Origin: Rugamonas violacea
Lineage (GTDB): Bacteria > Pseudomonadota > Gammaproteobacteria > Burkholderiales > Burkholderiaceae_D
NCBI RefSeq assembly: GCF_016461825.1
Contig: NZ_JAEMNU010000087.1
Span: 1 to 49,240, forward strand
Length of the DNA stretch: 49,240 bases
Direction of reading: 5' to 3'
In this document: positions 9,118-17,876 of the stretch, in pieces
How the letters are laid out: each line of letters opens with the position of its first letter
How positions within the stretch are numbered: position 1 is the first letter of the stretch
Notes under the pieces: model-generated
Seen by the model: only the letters and a program-made list of their open reading frames with translations
The model's database searches: none
What the model was told of the DNA's origin: nothing
Program-made: the position numbers and the translations under genes

Positions 9118-10078
9118 TATTCTTCATGGAAAGTGTGGGCGCGGGCGTCTCGCAAATCTCGTTCTGCTTGGCGCGTTTGGCATCGGCTGCCATCATCTTG
9201 TTCATGCACACGGTGCCTTCGCCGACGCAGCGGTTCAGGATCGCCTCGTACAGCGCGGGATCGATGGCGCCGTAGCGGCGTACCGGTTCGCGTTCGCTCG
9301 GTTTTTCCAGCGCCAGGTAATTGGCCCGGTCCAGCGAACCGCCGGCGGCCTTGGTGTTCTTCACCCAGGCGTCGAAATCGCCCTGGCTGACACCGTGGTA
9401 CTGGAAGCGCATGTGCGAGAACCCGGCGCCGCTGTAGTTGGCCGAGAAGCCTTCGTAATTGCCCGGCTTGTTGATGACCGCGTTGAGCGTGGTCTGCATG
9501 CCCGGCATGGCGTAGATCTGACCGGCCAGCGCGGGGATGTAGAAGGAGTTCATCACGGACGAGGCGGTGATCTTGTAGCGCACCGGCACGTCGACCGGGG
9601 TCACCAGCTCGTTGACGCTGGCGATGCCCTGTTCCGGATAGATGAACAACCACTTCCAGTCCAACGCCACCACTTCCACTTCCAGCACCTTGACGCCGGC
9701 GGCCAGCGGCCGGTTGGCGTCGAGGCGTTGCAGCGGACGGTAAGGGTCGAGCAGGTGGGTGCTGATCCAGGTCAGCAGGCCGAGGGCGATGATGATCAGC
9801 AGGGGCGCGCCCCAGATCACCAGTTCCAGTTTGGTCGAATGATCCCAGTCGGGTTCATATTTGGCGGCGGTGTTATTTTTCCGATAACGCCAGGCGAACA
9901 ATATCGTCAGGGCGATCACGGGAACAATAATCAACAGCATCAACAGCGTAGAGACGACGATTAAGTGTCCCTGCTGAGCGGCAATATCGCCGGACGGATT
10001 CATCACCACAGTGTTGCAGCCGGCAAGCCACAGCAATGGGAGAAGGAATAGTCCGCGACGGGCTATCAAAGGAATCAT
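9098..10078 (-). CDS. cyoA: Cytochrome bo-type ubiquinol oxidase subunit II (CyoA), lipoprotein
   Basis: Subunit II of the quinol oxidase, 326 residues. It has a lipoprotein signal peptide with lipobox LAGC (Cys21), two membrane helices (~40-65 and ~85-107) and a periplasmic cupredoxin domain ([49 protein letters not shown]) that lacks the CuA Cys/His ligand set, as expected for a quinol rather than a cytochrome c oxidase. The C-terminal COX_ARM region ([15 protein letters not shown]) is present. It is first in the cyoABCD-SURF1-regBA operon, so the operon promoter should lie in the 135-bp gap shared with the divergent transporter gene. Confidence 0.96.
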   Translation of the reverse strand: MIPLIARRGLFLLPLLWLAGCNTVVMNPSGDIAAQQGHLIVVSTLLMLLIIVPVIALTILFAWRYRKNNTAAKYEPDWDHSTKLELVIWGAPLLIIIALGLLTWISTHLLDPYRPLQRLDANRPLAAGVKVLEVEVVALDWKWLFIYPEQGIASVNELVTPVDVPVRYKITASSVMNSFYIPALAGQIYAMPGMQTTLNAVINKPGNYEGFSANYSGAGFSHMRFQYHGVSQGDFDAWVKNTKAAGGSLDRANYLALEKPSEREPVRRYGAIDPALYEAILNRCVGEGTVCMNKMMAADAKRAKQNEICETPAPTLSMKNNDARRN

Positions 10079-10213
10079 GCGGTATTGTGCTTACAGAGGA
10101 TGGAGAACATGCTACTGTAATGCCAACGGCGCAGGTTGGCGATTGGACACTTTGTCCTACCTATGGCTTAGCGTCGACTATAAGAAACTTTTGAGACGAA
10201 GCGAGACGATACT
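10079..10213. promoter_or_regulatory. Divergent promoter region between cyoA and the MHS-type MFS gene
   Basis: This 135-bp gap separates two divergently transcribed genes and must hold both promoters. A TATAAG hexamer (10179-10184), 30 bp before the plus-strand ATG, is a possible -10 element, but I see no well-spaced -35. A small dyad GGAC-N5-GTCC lies at 10145-10157 and could be an operator. I found no clear FNR/ANR-type TTGAT-N4-ATCAA site. The boundaries are the gene starts; element calls are weak. Confidence 0.4.
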
Positions 10214-11578
10214 ATGTCAATAACAACGACAGGCTACGACAGCAATCCCAACCCATCTTCCTCCACTTCCTCCAACCGTTCAAGTAGCAGTAGCGGCGCG
10301 CGCAACATCAATTCGCGCGACGGCCACATTGCTCCCGGCGAGATCGCCATCGGCGTGGTCATCGGCCGCGCCTCCGAGTACTTCGACTTCTTTGTCTACG
10401 CCATCGCCTCCGTGCTGGTGTTCCCCGAGGTCTTCTTCCCGCACGAAAGCCGGCTCGACGGCACCCTGTATTCCTTCGCCATCTTCGCCCTGGCCTTTTT
10501 GGCAAGACCGTTCGGCACCATCGTCTTCATGCAAATTCAACAACGCTTCGGCCGCGAGGCCAAGCTGACCCTGGCGCTGTTCCTGCTCGGCGTGTCCACC
10601 GCCGGCATTGCCTTCCTGCCAAGCTACGCCACCCTGGGCGGCGCCGCCATCGTGCTGCTGTCGCTGCTGCGCGTCGGCCAGGGCGTGGCCCTGGGCGGCT
10701 CCTGGGACGGCCTGCCCTCGCTGCTGGCCTTGAACGCGCCGCAGAACAAGCGCGGCTGGTACGCCATGCTGGGCCAATTGGGCGCGCCGGTCGGCTTCAT
10801 CATCGCCGCCGGCCTGTTCGCCTACCTGCTGCAGGGCCTGTCCACCGTCGACTTCCTCGACTGGGGCTGGCGCTATCCCTTCTACGTCGCCTTCGCCATC
10901 AACGTGGTCGCGCTGTTCGCCCGGCTGCGCCTGGTGTCGACGCCGGAATACTCGCACCTGCTCGACGAGCGCGAGCTGGAGCCGGTCAGCGTGACGGAAA
11001 TGGGCCGCTCGCAGGGCCGCAACATCGTCATCGGCGCGCTGGCCGCGCTGGCCAGCTACGCCCTGTTCCACCTGGTCACGGTGTTCCCGCTGTCCTGGAT
11101 CAACCTGTACTCGACCCGCTCGATCGGCGACTTCCTGCACCTGCAGATGCTGGGCGCCGTCCTCGCCGCCGGCGGCATCGTCGCCTCCGGCCTGATCGCC
11201 GACCGCTACGGCCGCCGCCGCACCCTGGGCACCCTGGCCACCATGATCGCCGTGTTCAGCGGCTTCGTGCCGATGCTGATGGACGGCGGCGAGATGGGCC
11301 AGAACATCTTCATCCTGGCCGGCTTCCTGCTGCTGGGCTTGTCGTATGGACAAGCCGCCGGCGCCGTCACCGCCAACTTCGCCGCCAAGTACCGCTACAC
11401 GGGCGCGGCGTTGACCTCGGACCTGTCCTGGCTGGTCGGCGCCGGCTTCGCCCCGCTGGTGGCGCTGGGGCTGTCGGCCAACTTCGGTTTGGGCTATGTC
11501 AGCCTGTACCTGCTGTCGGGCGCGGTCGGCTCGCTGGCGGCGCTGAGCTTGAACCGGGCGCTGGAGATTCGCGACTAG
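10214..11578 (+). CDS. MFS transporter, metabolite:H+ symporter (MHS)-like
   Basis: A 454-residue major facilitator transporter with twelve predicted membrane segments. It starts with a Ser/Asn-rich, low-complexity tail of ~40 residues. The MHS-type features are the segment-1 motif GRASEYFDFFVYAIAS, the loop 2-3 region RPFGTIVFMQIQQRFGRE, LLSLLRVGQGVALGGSWDG and the second-half loop ADRYGRRRTLG. The substrate cannot be told; MHS members typically import organic acids or osmolytes with protons. It is transcribed away from cyoA from a shared intergenic region and is followed directly by a GC-rich hairpin, so it is probably monocistronic. Confidence 0.85.
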   Translation: MSITTTGYDSNPNPSSSTSSNRSSSSSGARNINSRDGHIAPGEIAIGVVIGRASEYFDFFVYAIASVLVFPEVFFPHESRLDGTLYSFAIFALAFLARPFGTIVFMQIQQRFGREAKLTLALFLLGVSTAGIAFLPSYATLGGAAIVLLSLLRVGQGVALGGSWDGLPSLLALNAPQNKRGWYAMLGQLGAPVGFIIAAGLFAYLLQGLSTVDFLDWGWRYPFYVAFAINVVALFARLRLVSTPEYSHLLDERELEPVSVTEMGRSQGRNIVIGALAALASYALFHLVTVFPLSWINLYSTRSIGDFLHLQMLGAVLAAGGIVASGLIADRYGRRRTLGTLATMIAVFSGFVPMLMDGGEMGQNIFILAGFLLLGLSYGQAAGAVTANFAAKYRYTGAALTSDLSWLVGAGFAPLVALGLSANFGLGYVSLYLLSGAVGSLAALSLNRALEIRD

Positions 11579-11595
11579 ACCGCAGCAGCAGCATT

Positions 11596-11622
11596 GGGAA
11601 GGCGGCTGCGGCCGCCCTTCCC
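11596..11622 (+). terminator. Hairpin after the MFS gene
   Basis: GGGAAGGCGGC (11596-11606) pairs with GCCGCCCTTCCC (11611-11622), with one bulged C and a 4-nt loop. It lies 17 bp after the MFS stop codon at 11578. There is no U-tract, so this is a stem-loop of the intrinsic-terminator kind without the classical tail. Confidence 0.6.
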
Positions 11623-11631
11623 GTCCGGCCA

Positions 11632-11682
11632 AAGCCGGCATACTGAAAAAATGGCAAATCGCCATCTTCAGTCTGCCGGCTT
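11632..11682. terminator. Long interrupted palindrome, possible bidirectional terminator
   Basis: Three stacked arms pair around a short loop: AAGCCGGCA with TGCCGGCTT, ACTGAA with TTCAGT, and ATGGC with GCCAT, spanning 51 bp. The outer arm reads equally on both strands and is flanked by short T/A-rich stretches. It sits between the MFS gene and the violacein promoter region, where it would insulate the two transcription units. It could instead be a dispersed repeat of the genome; one copy is seen here. Confidence 0.55.
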
Positions 11683-11867
11683 CTTTCATTCTGCATCCCA
11701 TGCGGCGCGCGCCGGCGCATTTCAGCCCGCCGTTCGTCCCGCCGCAGCATCAGCCGATCCATTCCGCCTGCGATCGCACCGGCAATCCAGCCGCCTTGAT
11801 CCCCTCCCCCCGCCCCGAACTCCCCCAGCGTCAGCCGCTAAACCACGACCAGCCCGTGCCCTTCGAC

Positions 11868-11887
11868 ACCTGTAGAGCCCTACAGTG
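11868..11887 (+). promoter_or_regulatory. lux-box-like operator upstream of vioA
   Basis: The 20-bp sequence ACCTGTAGAGCCCTACAGTG is very close to the Vibrio fischeri lux box (ACCTGTAGGATCGTACAGGT). The left half-site ACCTGTA is identical and the right half TACAGTG differs only in its last two bases. The inner dyad CTGTAG-AGCC-CTACAG is perfect. About 20 bp downstream a TGTAAA hexamer (11907-11912) could serve as -10, which puts the box near -42 as in LuxR-activated promoters. It lies 377 bp upstream of the vioA start, so it implies a long leader. Control of vio by an acyl-homoserine-lactone-type LuxR protein is known in Chromobacterium; its operation here is inferred. Confidence 0.6.
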
Positions 11888-12263
11888 ACGCCGAGAAGCA
11901 TGTGAATGTAAAGTCACGCTGTCTTTTTACATAAAAGCAAGAATCCCGGACGTTCGCTGCCAGCGCTAGGTTTTCGTGCTGGTCCGGGTGGGCGGCAACG
12001 AGATGCGCGTCGGTCTAGTCACAGACGGCACTTTTTCTTGAGCAACACCCATTTGCCGCGTGAGCGGCGGGCCATTGGCCCGGAAACAGAAAAACGCTAG
12101 CCAAATCGACCATTCTTGAGCCTCGCCAGTTGTCGGCGGGCGCACGTCAGCCACCAGCCGGCAACGCCCGGCAAGCGGCTTGCACGCCGCGCCTCTCGAC
12201 ATGCCAAAACACGGCGGGGGAAATTTTGGTTAACGGTTCTTGATTAACTAAAAGGAATTCTGG
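11888..12263 (+). promoter_or_regulatory. Leader region of the violacein operon
   Basis: This non-coding stretch lies between the lux-box-like site and vioA. It has a possible -10 (TGTAAA, 11907-11912) with a predicted transcription start near 11919, a perfect short palindrome GCAAGC-G-GCTTGC (12171-12183) among other GC-rich dyads, and an AT-rich end with a clear ribosome site AAGGA (12252-12256), 7 bp before the vioA ATG. A second promoter close to vioA in the AT-rich part (after ~12220) is possible but not clear. I find no convincing coding region on either strand. The rest of the 685-bp gap (11683-11867) holds nothing I recognise. Confidence 0.5.
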
Positions 12264-13571
12264 ATGACAAATTATTCTGACATTTGCATAGTTGGCGCCG
12301 GCATCGGTGGACTGAGTTGCGTGAGCCGCTTGCTCAACTCCGCCATCAGCAAGAATTTACGCATCCGGGTGTTCGATCTGGACGCTACCGTCGGCGGCCG
12401 TATCCAATCGTGGAAAATAAACGGCGACGAAATCGCCGAACTCGGCGCCGCCCGCTACTCGCCGCAGCTGCATCCGCATTTCCAGCAGCTCATGCAGGGC
12501 AGCGGACTTCCCCATGCGATCTACCCTTTCACCCAGGCGGTATTCGATGACGGCGTGCAGGAAGAACTGAAGGAAACCCTGCTGAGCCTGAGTCCTATGC
12601 TGAAAGAGCATCCGAACGATTCCTTCCTGGATTTCGTCAGCCACTACCTGGGCGCCAGCGAAGCCACCCGCATCATCAAGGCGACCGGCTACGACGCCCT
12701 GCTGCTGCCGATCATCACGGCGGCCATGGCCTACGACATCATCAAAACCCACCCGGAAACGCAAGATTTCACCGAAAACGCCGCCAACCAGTGGCTGTAT
12801 GCCACCGACGGCTACAGCGGGCTGCTGGGCCAGTTGCAGCGCCAGGCACAGGCCGCCGGCGTCGAGTTCCGCCTGGAGCATCGTTTGCTGTCGGTTGAAA
12901 AGTCCGGCGACGACCACGTCCTCTCCTTCAGCCACATGGGCGATACGCAAGTGCACCGGGCGCGCCACCTGATCATGGCCGTGCCACCCTCCGCCATGGC
13001 GCGCCTGAACCTGGACTTTCCGGCCGCCTGGAGTCCGTTCCAGTACGACTTCCTGCCTTTGTTCAAGGGTTTCCTGACCTTCGACGAGGCCTGGTGGCAA
13101 GAGCTGGGACTGACCGACAAGGTGCTGATGGCCGACAATCCTCTGCGGAAAATCTACTTCAAGAGCGACAAATACCTGCTGTTCTACACCGACAGCAAAA
13201 GCGCCACCTATTGGCGGGACAGCCTGGAGCTGGGTGAAGAGGTCTATCTGCAACGTGTGCGCAGCCATCTGGAGGACGTCCTGCCGCTGAACGGCCAGCC
13301 GCTGCCGCCGATCAAGGCGCATTTTTACAAGCATTGGCCGCATGGCGTCGAATTTTGCCTGGAGCCGGAAGCCGAGCACCCGACTGCCCTGCTCCACCAG
13401 GACGGCATCATCGCCTGCTCGGACGCCTACACCGCGCATTGCGCCTGGATGGAAGGTAGCCTGATCAGCGCCCGCCAAGCCAGCAGCCTGTTGCTGGAGC
13501 GGCTCAGCCAGCCGGCGGAAGCCTCCAACGACGACGACACCTTCGCCACCCTCACGACCGAGCGCGCATGA
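12264..13571 (+). CDS. vioA: Violacein biosynthesis: L-tryptophan oxidase VioA
   Basis: VioA is an FAD-dependent oxidase that converts L-tryptophan to indole-3-pyruvate imine, the first step of violacein synthesis. The 435-residue protein is close to the Chromobacterium enzyme (418 residues), with a longer acidic C-terminal tail. It begins with the dinucleotide-binding motif ICIVGAGIGGLSC and has GGRIQSW and the substrate-site block GAARYSPQLHPHF; Arg64 coincides with the catalytic/substrate Arg64 of the known enzyme. The PLFKGFLTF and NPLRKIYFKSDKYLLFYTDS blocks contain the equivalents of the active-site Lys and Tyr. The start has a good ribosome site (AAGGA, 7-bp spacing). The stop overlaps the vioB start by 4 bp (ATGA). 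Confidence 0.97.
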   Translation: MTNYSDICIVGAGIGGLSCVSRLLNSAISKNLRIRVFDLDATVGGRIQSWKINGDEIAELGAARYSPQLHPHFQQLMQGSGLPHAIYPFTQAVFDDGVQEELKETLLSLSPMLKEHPNDSFLDFVSHYLGASEATRIIKATGYDALLLPIITAAMAYDIIKTHPETQDFTENAANQWLYATDGYSGLLGQLQRQAQAAGVEFRLEHRLLSVEKSGDDHVLSFSHMGDTQVHRARHLIMAVPPSAMARLNLDFPAAWSPFQYDFLPLFKGFLTFDEAWWQELGLTDKVLMADNPLRKIYFKSDKYLLFYTDSKSATYWRDSLELGEEVYLQRVRSHLEDVLPLNGQPLPPIKAHFYKHWPHGVEFCLEPEAEHPTALLHQDGIIACSDAYTAHCAWMEGSLISARQASSLLLERLSQPAEASNDDDTFATLTTERA

Positions 13572-16500
13572 GTATTCTTGATTATCCGCGTTTTCATTTT
13601 CGCGGATTTGCCCGCGCCAACGTGCCTACTGCGAATCGCAATACGCACGGCAACATCGATATCGCCACCAACGCGGTATCGATGGCGGGCGAACCCGTCG
13701 ATTTGAGCCGGGCGCCGTCTGAATTCCATACGCACCTGAAACAGCTTGCCCCCCGCTTCGACGCGGCGGGCAAGCCAGATCCGGACGGGATTTTCAGTCA
13801 GGCGGCCGGTTACAATTTTTGCGGCAATAATCATTTTTCATGGGAAAACGCCAGGATCACCGGCGTTCAGCTGCGCGATGGCGAAGTCGATACCGGGGAC
13901 AGCCTGGTCGGCGCCAAGTTGGGCCTGTGGGGGCATTACAACGACTATCTGCGGACCACGTTCAACCGCGCCCGTTGGGTCGACAACAACCCCGGCCAGC
14001 CCGACACCACGCTGATCTACGCCGGCCAGTTCACCCTGAGCGACCAGCAGGCCACGCCCAACACGCCCACCCTGTTCAGTGCCGACATCCCGCAGGCGCA
14101 CTCGGTCCGCTGGCTAGGCGGCGGCCATATCACCGAACGCAACGGGCATTTTCTTGACGATGAATTCGGCCGCACCCGGCTGTTCCAGTTTTCCGTGGCG
14201 AAGCAGGACGCGAATTTCCTCTTCAATCCGGACACGGCCCTGCCGGCCAGCATGCGCGCCTTGCAACAGGCCCTGGCCGACGAGGATGTGCTGGGGCTGA
14301 CGGTCCAGTATGCCTTGTTCAATATGTCGACGCCGCAAAAGCCCGATTCGCCGGTGTTCTACGACCTGACCGGCAGCATCGGCCTCTGGCGCCGGGACGA
14401 GCTGGCCACCTATCCGGCCGGCCGCCTGCTGCTGCCGCGCCAAGGCAGCCTGGGGCCGGTGCTGGTGAAGGTGCATGCCGACCGGGTCTCGGTCAACATG
14501 CCGACCGCCGTTCCCTTCACCACCCGCGCCGCCGGCGCCGTATCCGAACAGCATCCCACGCATGTCCTGGGCGGCAAGCTGGCGCTGGGCGATCTGCTGC
14601 TGCACGACGCCGGCGGCACGCTGATCGCCCGCATCCCCGAGCAGCTGTATCTGGATTACTGGCGCCATCACGGCGTATTCGACGTGCCGCTGCTGCACGC
14701 CGCCACGGCCTCCAGCTCGCTCAGCCTGGGCAGCGCGCAGGCGCAGTGGGACGAAACCGATTGGGTGCTGCAATCCGACAGCAACCATCTATATCTGGAA
14801 GCCCCCAACCGGCAAAAGCGGCAGGACTTTCCGCAGACGATCACGCTGCAAAGCCGTTTCCGCGGCGAGCTGGCGGCGCATCCCGCGCTGACGGCGGCGG
14901 CGCAAGACGGCGAATTGCTGGCCGCGCGGCTGGGCCCCTCGGTGCTGGGGCACGGCTACGCCGAGTTGACCCTGACCGGCCGGCGTTCCGGCGCCACCCG
15001 CGTCATGCTCGGCGAAGGCAGGGAAGCACAGTTCATCGGCGCCCGCGTGCTGCCCGATGACTGGCATCTGGACGAGGTGCCGGCCGCACAGGTCGACTAC
15101 GCCTTCCTCTACCAGCATGTGATGAGCTATTACGAGCTGGTGTATCCCTTCATGTCGGACAAGGTGTTCAGCCTGGCGGACCATTGCAAGTGCGAAACCT
15201 ATTCGCGCCTGATGTGGCAGATGTGCGATCCGCAGAACCGCGACAAAAGCTACTACATGCCGAGCACCCGCGAGCTGTCGTTGCCGAAATCGCGCCTGTT
15301 CCTGAAATACCTGACCCAGGTCGAAGCCGCCGCCAAGGCGGCCGAGCCGGAACCGGGCACCGCCCATGTCATCGCCAGCAAGGCCGAGTTGATCGGCGAG
15401 TTGAAAAAGGCCATCGACCTGGAACTGTCGCTGATGCTGCAGTACCTGTATGCCGCTTACACCATTCCCAACTATGAGCAGGGGGCGAAACTGGTCGAGG
15501 CAGGCCGCTGGCTGGCCGACGAGCTGGAGCTGGCCTGCGGCACCGAAGACCGGCGCCGCAACAGCGGCGCGCGCGGCGCGCTGCTCGAAATCGCCCATGA
15601 AGAAATGATTCACTACCTGTTGGTGAACAATGTGCTGATGGCGCTCGGCGAGCCCTTCTACGCCGGCACCCCGTTGCTGGGACAGCAGGCGCGGCAGCGC
15701 TTCGGCCTGGACACGGAATTTTCGTTCGAGCCGTTTTCCGAGCATGTGCTGGCCAGATTCGTGCGTTTCGAATGGCCCGACTATCTTCCCACGCCAGGAA
15801 AATCCATCGCCGCGTTCTATATCGCCATCCGTCGGGCCGTCGCCGACCTGCCGGATCTGTTCACCGGCAACGGCGGCAAGAGCGGCGGCGAACACCACCT
15901 GTTCCTGAAAGAGCTGACCAACCGCGCCTATCCCGGCTATCAGCTGGATGTGTGCGACCGCGACAGCGCGCTGTTCGCGATCGACTTCGTCACCGAGCAG
16001 GGCGAAGGCGTGGCGGTCGATTCACCGCACTTCGCCACCTCGCATTTCCAGCGGCTGCGCGCCATGGCCGGCAAGTTTTCGGCCCGCGCGAAGCCGTTCG
16101 AACCGGCCGTGCCGGCGCTGAAAAATCCGGTGCTGGCAGCGCGCGCCGACTGCACCGTGGTGACCGATGCCAAGGCCCGTTCGCTGATGCAGCTGTATCA
16201 AGGCTGCTATGAACTGACCTTCTCGCTGATGGCCCTGCATTTCGCGCAGCAGCCGCTGGGCAGCCTGCGCCGTTCGCGCCTGATGAACGCCTCCATCGAC
16301 ATCATGACCGGTTTGCTGCGGCCGGTGTCGGCGGCGCTGATGAACATGCCGTCCGGCCTGCCCGGCCGCAACGCCGGACCGCCGGTGCCAGAACCGCTCA
16401 GCGGCCAGATCAGCGGCGACTACAGCCTGGGATGCGAAATGCTGGCGCAGAAATGCCTGGCGCTGGCGCAGTACGCCCGCGGCCTTGAGGCCGATGTGGT

Positions 16501-16585
16501 CGGCATCGCGCAGATAGAAATGTTGGAATTCTTTAATCAGCAATTGACCGATTTATCTCGGGGAAAGATGTCTAGGGAGGCCTGA
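13568..16585 (+). CDS. vioB: Violacein biosynthesis: iminophenylpyruvate dimer synthase VioB
   Basis: VioB is the heme-containing enzyme that oxidatively couples two indole-3-pyruvate imines to the short-lived IPA imine dimer. The 1005-residue length matches the Chromobacterium protein (about 1000). The N-terminal half begins with the conserved SILDYPRFHFRGFARANVPTAN. The C-terminal half holds a ferritin-like domain (~605-830; IDLELSLMLQYLYAAYTIPNY and IAHEEMIHYLLVNNVLMAL supply the Glu/His cluster). In the absence of VioE the product would drift to chromopyrrolic acid. The ATG overlaps vioA (ATGA), and only 1 bp separates the stop from vioC, so expression is coupled. No disruptive changes are seen. 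Confidence 0.97.
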   Translation: MSILDYPRFHFRGFARANVPTANRNTHGNIDIATNAVSMAGEPVDLSRAPSEFHTHLKQLAPRFDAAGKPDPDGIFSQAAGYNFCGNNHFSWENARITGVQLRDGEVDTGDSLVGAKLGLWGHYNDYLRTTFNRARWVDNNPGQPDTTLIYAGQFTLSDQQATPNTPTLFSADIPQAHSVRWLGGGHITERNGHFLDDEFGRTRLFQFSVAKQDANFLFNPDTALPASMRALQQALADEDVLGLTVQYALFNMSTPQKPDSPVFYDLTGSIGLWRRDELATYPAGRLLLPRQGSLGPVLVKVHADRVSVNMPTAVPFTTRAAGAVSEQHPTHVLGGKLALGDLLLHDAGGTLIARIPEQLYLDYWRHHGVFDVPLLHAATASSSLSLGSAQAQWDETDWVLQSDSNHLYLEAPNRQKRQDFPQTITLQSRFRGELAAHPALTAAAQDGELLAARLGPSVLGHGYAELTLTGRRSGATRVMLGEGREAQFIGARVLPDDWHLDEVPAAQVDYAFLYQHVMSYYELVYPFMSDKVFSLADHCKCETYSRLMWQMCDPQNRDKSYYMPSTRELSLPKSRLFLKYLTQVEAAAKAAEPEPGTAHVIASKAELIGELKKAIDLELSLMLQYLYAAYTIPNYEQGAKLVEAGRWLADELELACGTEDRRRNSGARGALLEIAHEEMIHYLLVNNVLMALGEPFYAGTPLLGQQARQRFGLDTEFSFEPFSEHVLARFVRFEWPDYLPTPGKSIAAFYIAIRRAVADLPDLFTGNGGKSGGEHHLFLKELTNRAYPGYQLDVCDRDSALFAIDFVTEQGEGVAVDSPHFATSHFQRLRAMAGKFSARAKPFEPAVPALKNPVLAARADCTVVTDAKARSLMQLYQGCYELTFSLMALHFAQQPLGSLRRSRLMNASIDIMTGLLRPVSAALMNMPSGLPGRNAGPPVPEPLSGQISGDYSLGCEMLAQKCLALAQYARGLEADVVGIAQIEMLEFFNQQLTDLSRGKMSREA

Positions 16586-16586
16586 A

Positions 16587-17876
16587 ATGCATAAAATAAT
16601 AATCGTCGGCGGTGGCCTGGCGGGTAGCCTGACCGCCGTCTATCTGGCGCAACGCGGCCACGAGGTGCACGTTGTCGAAAAGCGCGGCGATCCGCTGCTG
16701 GTGGACTCGGCCAACGCCGATCCGGTCAACTCGCGCGCCATCGGCGTCAGCATGACCGTGCGCGGCATCAAGGCGGTGCTGGCCGCCGGCATCAGCCGGC
16801 AGGAGCTGGAGCAATGTGGCGAACCCGTCATCGGCATGGCGTTTTCCGTCGGCGGCCAACACAAGGTGCGCGAGCTGACCCCGCTCGAAGGCATGTTCCC
16901 CCTGTCGCTGGACCGGACCGCGTTCCAGCGCCTGTTGAACAAATACGCCGTCATACACAAGGTGCAATACCACTTCGAGCATAAATGCCTGGATGTCGAC
17001 CTGGAAGGCAAAAGCGTGCTGATCCAGGGTCCGGACGGCGCCCTGCAGCATCTGCAAGGCGACCTGATCATCGGCGCCGACGGCGCCCACTCGGCGGTGC
17101 GCCGCGCCATGCAAAGCGGCATGCGGCGCTTCGAGTTCAAGCAGACTTTCTTCCGCCACGGCTATAAGACCCTGGTGCTGCCGAACGCATCGGAACTCGG
17201 CTTCCGGAAGGATCTGCTGTATTTCTTCGGCATGGATTCCAAGGGCCTGTTTGCCGGCCGCGCCGCCACCATCCCCAACGGCAGCATCAGCTTCGCCATT
17301 TGCCTGCCCTACTCCGGCGAAACCAGCCTGAACACGAAAAACCGCGAAGCCATGGCCGAGTTCTTCAGCCGCTACTTCGGCATCCTGCCGGCGGCCAGCC
17401 GGCAAGAGCTGCTGGAGCAGTTCTTCACCCTGCCCAGCAACGACCTCATCAATGTCCGTTCCAGCACCTTCCATTACAAGGGCAATGTCCTGCTGATCGG
17501 CGATGCGGCGCATGCCACCGCGCCCTTCCTCGGCCAGGGCATGAACATGGCGCTGGAAGACGTCTACGTCCTGATCACTTTGCTGGAACAGCACGGCGAC
17601 GCCTTCGGCCTGGCCTTGTCCGAGTTCACCCACCAGCGCAAGGTGCAGGCGGACGCCATGCAGGACATGGCGATCGCCAACTACGAGGCGCTGAGCAACC
17701 CGAATCTGATTTTCTTCCTGCAAACCCGGTACACCCGCTATATGCACAAGAAATTCCCCCGCGTTTATCCGCCCGACATGGCGGAGAAACTGTACTTCAC
17801 ATCGGTTCCCTACGATGAGCTGCAGCAAATCCAGAAGAAACAAAACGTTTGGTACAAACTTGGAAGGGTAAATTAA
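16587..17876 (+). CDS. vioC: Violacein biosynthesis: FAD-dependent monooxygenase VioC
   Basis: VioC hydroxylates C2 of the second indole, acting after VioD to turn protoviolaceinic acid derivatives into violaceinic acid, and also makes deoxyviolacein. The 429-residue length equals the Chromobacterium enzyme. It is a group A flavin monooxygenase: GxGxxG at the N-terminus (IIIVGGGLAGSLTAVYLAQRGHEVHVVEK), the DG motif region LIIGADGAHSAVR, and the FAD-ribityl motif LIGDAAHATAPFLGQGMNMALED near residue 305. The sequence also resembles kynurenine 3-monooxygenase, but the operon context fixes the role. The stop codon overlaps the vioD start by one base (TAATG). Confidence 0.96.
   Translation: MHKIIIVGGGLAGSLTAVYLAQRGHEVHVVEKRGDPLLVDSANADPVNSRAIGVSMTVRGIKAVLAAGISRQELEQCGEPVIGMAFSVGGQHKVRELTPLEGMFPLSLDRTAFQRLLNKYAVIHKVQYHFEHKCLDVDLEGKSVLIQGPDGALQHLQGDLIIGADGAHSAVRRAMQSGMRRFEFKQTFFRHGYKTLVLPNASELGFRKDLLYFFGMDSKGLFAGRAATIPNGSISFAICLPYSGETSLNTKNREAMAEFFSRYFGILPAASRQELLEQFFTLPSNDLINVRSSTFHYKGNVLLIGDAAHATAPFLGQGMNMALEDVYVLITLLEQHGDAFGLALSEFTHQRKVQADAMQDMAIANYEALSNPNLIFFLQTRYTRYMHKKFPRVYPPDMAEKLYFTSVPYDELQQIQKKQNVWYKLGRVN

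Noticed and set aside
10280..11701. A 473-codon minus-strand open frame opposite the MHS transporter
   Set aside because: Gln/Asp/Gly-rich shadow of a membrane protein gene with clear transporter motifs on the plus strand.
11594..12202. Small open frames in the violacein upstream region
   Set aside because: No ribosome sites, no recognisable motifs, and they overlap hairpins and the lux-box-like operator.
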